From Stomorhina lunata (Eukaryota; Arthropoda; Insecta; Diptera; Rhiniidae): a stretch of DNA of 64,000 nucleotides. The position numbers and the translations under genes were made by a program. The DNA is taken from NCBI GenBank assembly GCA_933228675.1, contig OW121743.1, positions 66,968,696-67,032,695 on the forward strand. The letters run 5' to 3'. The notes under the pieces are model-generated. The model made no database searches. It was not told the origin of the DNA and worked only from the letters and a program-made list of their open reading frames with translations. Shown piece by piece: positions 58,510 to 64,000 of this stretch. The number at the start of each line of letters is the position of its first letter. The first letter of the stretch is position 1.

Positions 58510-59335
58510 TGAATTTTATTGCAATCAATCGGTCCACATTTTTACTTTTCTTTTATATTAGATACTCTGCCGGAAATGACATAAATATACTTAAATCTTA
58601 ATTTTTGTTTTAAAGCGATTGTGGATCGATTGTTACAAATTTCGGCTATTGGTTGTTATTTATTAAATATTTTTCTAGAAAATTTATATCTATGTCTCTA
58701 AGACTGAAGAAAAACTTTTAATGCTGTTGGTAAATATTTGACCTTAGCAGTGAAGTTAGAAAAGAAACGAAACCTTTCGAAAACGTTTGTCGAATGTAAA
58801 GACAGATTCAGCTTTACTTCAATCGTTTTGTTTCATGAACTAAACGAAACAAAATCATTTGAAAAATAAAAAAGCAAAAAACATTATCTTCGCTCATCTT
58901 CTTTGTAATCGTACGTTTAAGTACGAAACAGCCTCAGAAACGTTTTCGAATACTACCAGGAGCCGAAGACTTTTTGTAATTTTCATAAATATCATGATCA
59001 TTAAATAAATTCGCAAAAATGATTATTAAAAGTACTAAACGCTGTTAAATTATATAAGATCGAAGCACTCAGCAAACGTTTGCGAAACGTTTTTGTTTTG
59101 AGTTTTTCGGTTATGATCCCTTTTTTTTCTTTCTAGCTGAGTAAGTTTGAATAACTTTTCTGTTCTGTTCGAGTAAAAATAAAAAATAAATCACTTTGGT
59201 AAATGTTTTATGATTATTTGTATTTTGTTTCTGTTTTGCTCTTTGCAAAGACAGAATTAAAACGAATTCGAATGTTTTGTTTGTTTTGATACTCTGCTTA
59301 GCAGTGAAAGGTATCAAATAGTGGGAATTGAACTT
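58510..59335. repeat. Decayed El-A and E2-tail remnants
   Basis: AATCGGTCCACATTT (58528), GGAAATGACATAAATATAC (58572) and TTTGACCTTAGCAGTGAAG (58737) follow the order of the right part of El-A copy 2. CCAGGAGCCGAAGACTTTTT near 58957, with ATATCATGATCATTAA following, matches the E2 tail at 5147-5195. GATACTCTGCTTAGCAGTGA near 59288 resembles an El-A-type hairpin end. The minus-strand frame at 59111-59317 is not a gene. Confidence 0.55.
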
Positions 59336-59654
59336 TTATAACATTTTCTTATTTGTTTTTTGTTAAAGATAAATATCCGATTTTTATTTCATTGCTGCAG
59401 TTTTAGAATTCGGAGATAATATAATTAGCCTTTTTACCCCTTAAGCGGACGAAATTAAAAAAAAACCCTAATGATCTCTAGCTTTAAAAGGTTTTATCAG
59501 GGCCATGATAAACTGTTTACTCTTGGATTAAGTCCAACACATTTTTAATTTCAAAATGTAATGTTTCTTCAAACAAACTAATAATTTAAGTTTTTTTTTT
59601 TTTGAAAGTGGCTTAAGTTCAACGCATTTTAAAATTCTAAAAAAAAAATTTACT
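59336..59654. other. AT-rich spacer
   Basis: No gene. An acceptor-like CATTGCTGCAG ends at 59400 without a frame behind it. Confidence 0.4.
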
Positions 59655-62575
59655 TAAACAGGGAAAATTTTTAAAAAATTTACTTTTTATAGGAAATTTT
59701 TGAAAAATTTACTTTTTATAGGAAATTTTTGAAAATTTTCTTTTTATAGGAAATTTTTCAAAAATTTACTTTTTATAGGAAATTTTTCAAAAATTTACTT
59801 TTTTTTAGGAAATTTTGCAAAAATTTACTTTTTATAGGAAATTTTTGAAAAATTTCCTATTTTTATAGGAAATTTTTGAAAAATTTACTTTTTATAGGAA
59901 ATTTTTAAAAAATTTACTTTTTATAGGAAATTTTTGAAAAATTTACTTTTTATAGGAAATTTTTGAAAAATTTACTTTTTATAGGAAATTTTTGAAAAAT
60001 TTCCTATTTTTATAGGAAATTTTTGAAAAATTTACTTTTTATAGGAAATTTTTAAAAAATTTACTTTTTATAGGAAATTTTTGAAAAATTTACTTTTTAT
60101 AGGAAATTTTTCAAAAATTTACTTTTTATAGGAAATTTTTCAAAAATTTACTTTTTATAGGAAATTTTTCAAAAATTCACTATTTATAGGAAATTTTTCA
60201 AAAATTTACTTTTTATAGGAAATTTTTCAAAAATTCACTATTTATAGGAAATTTTTTATAGGAAATTTTTGAAAAATTTACTTTTTTATAGGAAATTTTT
60301 GAAAAATTTACTTTTATAGGAAATTTTTCAAAAATTTACTTTTTATAGGAAATTTTTCAAAAATTTTTCTATTGTTATAGGAATTTTTGAAAATTTTCCT
60401 ATTTTTATAGGAAATTTTTGAAAATTTTCTTATTTTTATAGGAAATTTTTCAAAAATTTCCTATTTTTATAGGAAATTTTTCAAAAATTTTCTATTTTTA
60501 TAGGAAATTTTTCAAAAATTTCCTATTTTTACAGGAAATTTTTCAAAAATTTCCTATTTTTATAGGAAATTTTTCAAAAATTTCCTATTTCTATAGGAAA
60601 TTTTTCAAAAATTTCCTATTTTTATAGGAAATTTTTCAAAAATTTCCTATTTTTATAGGAAATTTTTCAAAAATTTCCTATTTTTATAGGAAATTTTTAA
60701 AAAATTTCCTATTTTTATAGGAAATTTTTGAAAATTTTCCTATTTTTATAGGAAATTTTTGAAAAATTTCCTGTTTTTATAGGAAATTTTTCAAAAATTT
60801 CCTATTTTTACAAGAAATTTTTCAAAAATTTCCTATTTTTATAGGAAATTTTTAAAAAATTTACTTTTTATAGGAAATTTTTGAAAAATTTACTTTTTAT
60901 AGGAAATTTTTCAAAAATTTACTTTTTATAGGAAATTTTTCAAAAATTTAATTTTTATAGGAAATTTTTCAAAAATTCACTTTTTATAGGAAATTTTTAA
61001 AAAATTTACTTTTCATAGGAAATTTTTGAAAAATTTACTTTTTATAGGAAATTTTTCAAAAATTTACTTTTTATAGGAAATTTTTCAAAAATTTACTTTT
61101 TATAGGAAATTTTTCAAAAATTTACTTTTTATAGGAAATTTTTCAAAAATTTACTTTTTATAGGAAATTTTTTGAAAAATTTACTTTTTATAGGAAATTT
61201 TTAAAAAATTTACTTTTTATAGAAAATTTTTAAAAAATTTACTTTTTATAGGAAATTTTTCAAAAATTTACTTTTTATAGGAAATTTTTAAAAAATTTAC
61301 TTTTTATAGGAAATTTTTCAAAAAGTTACTTTCTATAGGAAATTTTTCAAAAATTTACTTTTTATAGGAAATTTTTCAAAAATTTACTTTTTATAGAAAA
61401 TTTTTCAAAAATTTACTTTTTATAGGAAATTTTTCAAAAATTTACTTTTTATAGGAAATTTTTCAAAAATTTACTTTTTATAGGAAATTTTTCAAAAATT
61501 TACTTTTTATAGGAAATTTTTCAAAAATTTACTTTTTATAGGAAATTTTTCAAAAATTTACTTTTTATAGGAAATTTTTCAAAAATTTACTTTTTATAGG
61601 AAATTTTTCAAAAATTTACTTTTTATAGGAAATTTTTCAAAAATTTACTTTTTATAGGAAATTTTTCAAAAATTTACTTTTTATAGGAAATTTTTCAAAA
61701 ATTTACTTTTTATAGGAAATTTTTCAAAAATTTACTTTTTATAGGAAATTTTTCAAAAATTTACTTTTTATAGGAAATTTTTCAAAAATTTACTTTTTAT
61801 AGGAAATTTTTCAAAAATTTCCTATTGTTATAGGAATTTTTGAAAAATTTCCTATTTTTATAGGAAATTTTTGAAAATGTTCTTATTTTTATATGAAATT
61901 TTTGAAAAATTTCCTATTTTTATAGGAAATTTTTGAAAAATTTCCTATTTTTATAGGAAATTTTTGAAAATTTTCCTATTTTTATAGGAAATTTTTGAAA
62001 ATTTTCCTATTTTTATAGGAAATTTTTCAAAAATTTCCTATTTTTATAGGAAATTTTTCAAAAATTTCCTATTTTTACAAGAAATTTTTCAAAAATTTCC
62101 TATTTTTATAGGAAATTTTTCAAAAATTTCCTATTTCTATATTTTTATAGGAAATTTTTGAAAATTTTACTTTTTATAGGAAATTTTTGAAAAATTTACT
62201 TTTTATAGGAAATTTTTAAAAAATTTACTTTTTATAGGAAATTTTTGAAAAATTTACTTTTTATAGGAAATTTTTCAAAAATTTACTTTTTATAGGAAAT
62301 TTTTCAAAAATTTACATTTTATAGGAAATTTTTCAAAAATTCACTTTTTATAGGAAATTTTTCAAAAATTTACTTTTAATAGGAAATTTTTGAAAAATTT
62401 ACTTTTTATAGGAAATTTTTGAAAAATTTACTTTTTTATAGGAAATTTTTGAAAAATTTACTTTTATAGGAAATTTTTGAAAAATTTACTTTTTATAGGA
62501 AATTTTTTGAAAAATTTGAGTTTGATAGAAAATTTTAAAAAAATTTGTGTTTTATAGAAAATTTTGAAAAAATTA
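59655..62575 (+). repeat. F1 tandem array, mixed 29- and 31-bp units in blocks
   Basis: The 29-bp unit is GGAAATTTTTCAAAAATTTA plus CTTTTTATA. The 31-bp unit is the same as the 49.8-55.3 kb satellite. They occur in blocks: mainly 29-bp at 59655-60360, 31-bp at 60365-60850, 29-bp at 60850-61815, 31-bp at 61820-62150 and 29-bp at 62150-62500. A rare variant CTATTGTTATAGG marks the start of both 31-bp blocks (60369 and 61823). The central base alternates between C and G, so units occur in both directions. Confidence 0.95.
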
Positions 62576-63825
62576 CGTTACAATTACAACTGTTTCGTAT
62601 TTGCCATCTCTGCTCTATATAGGAGATAGTGTAATTTACGTTTAAAATGTAAGATACAAACATTTTATTGCAGTATATCTGAGTTCTACAGTAAAGCCTT
62701 GATCGGTACTCCATGGCTAAATGTTTTGTTTAGTTTAAAAACTATTTAGTTTTTGCTTAATACACATCAAAAGATAACGAGCATTTGTTCAGGTTTTACT
62801 GTAACATTTTCAGTCTTTGAACGTCAGTTACACTTTGAAAACTAGTATAATTTCTGAGTTGTTTCATCTTTATTAATCGTTTATTCATTTGCTGCAGGCA
62901 GGCCAGGCATTCATTACACATTCACTTACTCGATATCAGATTCGTTTGAACGTTCATTCATTTGGTCATCTTAATTGCATTTGTCTGTCTATCCTACCGT
63001 CCATCCGTCTGTCTGCCTCTAAGTGGAGTAATTAACGTGGGCACACGTTCGATTGTTTTTATTATTTCTTTCCAAGTCTCTTTTGGAAGCAAAAACAAAA
63101 AAAAAAAAAAACGCACATTAGAGCAATAAATTTTTGGAATTTAAGCAGTAAATAAGCATTTGATTTCGATTTTCAATAAATTTTGTTGTTTGCGTTAATT
63201 TGGGGTTTCGACATTTCTGATGTATTTAAAATGATTTTAGTAGTTTATGTCTAAGTATATGCAGCTTTAAGCAGCTGAAAACTAGCACCCAAGTGAGATA
63301 TTTCTTGGAATTTTATGATTTTGGTTAGTATAAAGCTAAACCTGCTAAATGAATGCTAAAATTGTAGATTTAGTTTGAAGATTTTTTTAAATTTTAGCTA
63401 AACTAGGTATAAATGATTTCAAATAACTTTGGTGTTAAAAGTTTTAAAATAAGTTAGAATATGTCTGTTATTTGTATGTCAAATATATGTACATTCAATT
63501 CATATCTAATTATTGTATATTTTCTAACAAAATTCAAATCTCAACATCCACTTGAATACGTCATTTATAGTCATAACAGCAGTAGCTGAAAATGTTAATA
63601 GAGTGATAACAGGGCAATGGTTCTACTTACATATAATCCATTAACATTATCTACCTTTAACTGGTTTTGTGTTTATTGTTTAAACAAATTTATGACTTGA
63701 CGGAATTTATGATTATGGCTAATAATAAAGTTAACGATAAGTCAGCAAATTATTAGATAATTATTAGTTATATTGTTTTTGAACTTTTTATAGATCAATT
63801 GCTTTGTGATTTATTAGAACCAAAT
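62576..63825. other. Array-free spacer, no gene recognised
   Basis: TTTGCTGCAG followed by GCAGGCCAGGC near 62890-62910 is acceptor-like, but stops follow in all frames. Short GTCTGTCT-type runs at 62980-63020. No recognised repeat. Confidence 0.4.
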
Positions 63826-64000
63826 TTTATAACGAAAATTTTTCTATAGAAAAAATTTTATAATGAAAATTTTTCTATAGAAAAAATTTTATAACGAAAA
63901 TTTTTCTATAGAAAAAATTTTATAACGAAAATCTTTCTATAAAAAAAATAATTATAACGAAAATTTTTCTAAAGAAAAAATTGTATAACGAAAATTTTTC
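63826..64000. repeat. F2-like tandem array, 31-bp unit, running off the window
   Basis: Five to six units of AACGAAAATTTTTCTATAGA plus AAAAATTTTAT. The core TTTTCTATAGAAAA is that of the E2 unit, while ATAACG distinguishes it from the other arrays. Confidence 0.9.

Noticed and set aside
62880..62905. Second recursive or ordinary splice acceptor (GCTGCAG followed by GCAGG)
   Set aside because: The pyrimidine tract is weak and neither a donor nor an open frame follows.

Overview
This window is extremely AT-rich, non-coding eukaryotic DNA. I find no intact protein-coding gene, rRNA or tRNA. The transposon fossils (a mariner transposase tail, two kinds of LINE reverse-transcriptase fragments), the Helitron-like element and the style of the dispersed repeats point to a higher dipteran, probably a calyptrate fly. 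That taxonomic call is inference. A juxtaposed 3'/5' splice-site motif at 9466-9503 suggests that at least the left part lies inside a very long plus-strand intron. The long open frames are by-products of tandem arrays or of transposon remnants.

Layout. 1-5 kb: a decayed mariner, then a dispersed repeat (called El-A here) split by a 1.1-kb TIR element. 5-10 kb: a composite element (called E2 here) carrying a fold-back insert, a LINE fragment, 29-31-bp arrays, and the candidate recursive splice site. 10-13 kb: diffuse Helitron-like remnants and a 1.3-kb satellite of an 11-mer. 13.7-15.7 kb: two El-A copies, one interrupted by a 5'-truncated LINE with a poly(A) tail. 16.4-22.5 kb: a Helitron-like element with canonical ends whose body is a higher-order tandem repeat, then a second related head, then a 132-bp tandem repeat with CTCF-like cores. 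22.6-48.3 kb: arrays of short AT-rich units (15, 28, 30, 31 bp) embedded in or next to E2 copies and invaded by palindromic fold-back elements. 49.8-55.3 kb: a very homogeneous 31-bp satellite of perfect palindromes. 56.4-58 kb: a minus-strand LINE fossil with RT and RNase H. 59.7-62.6 kb: a block-alternating 29/31-bp array. 63.8 kb to the end: the start of another 31-bp array.

Short-unit tandem arrays cover roughly 26 kb, about 40% of the window; the Helitron body adds nearly 5 kb. Two unit families dominate. F1 is built on GGAAATTTTT plus its complement, period 31 or 29. F2 is built on TTTTCTATAGAAAA or a decayed form of it, period 30, 31, 28 or 15. Nearly all units have dyad symmetry. Several arrays also show higher-order periods of about 330 to 900 bp. 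The picture is of transposable elements carrying internal tandem repeats that expanded into satellites, which then collected further insertions.
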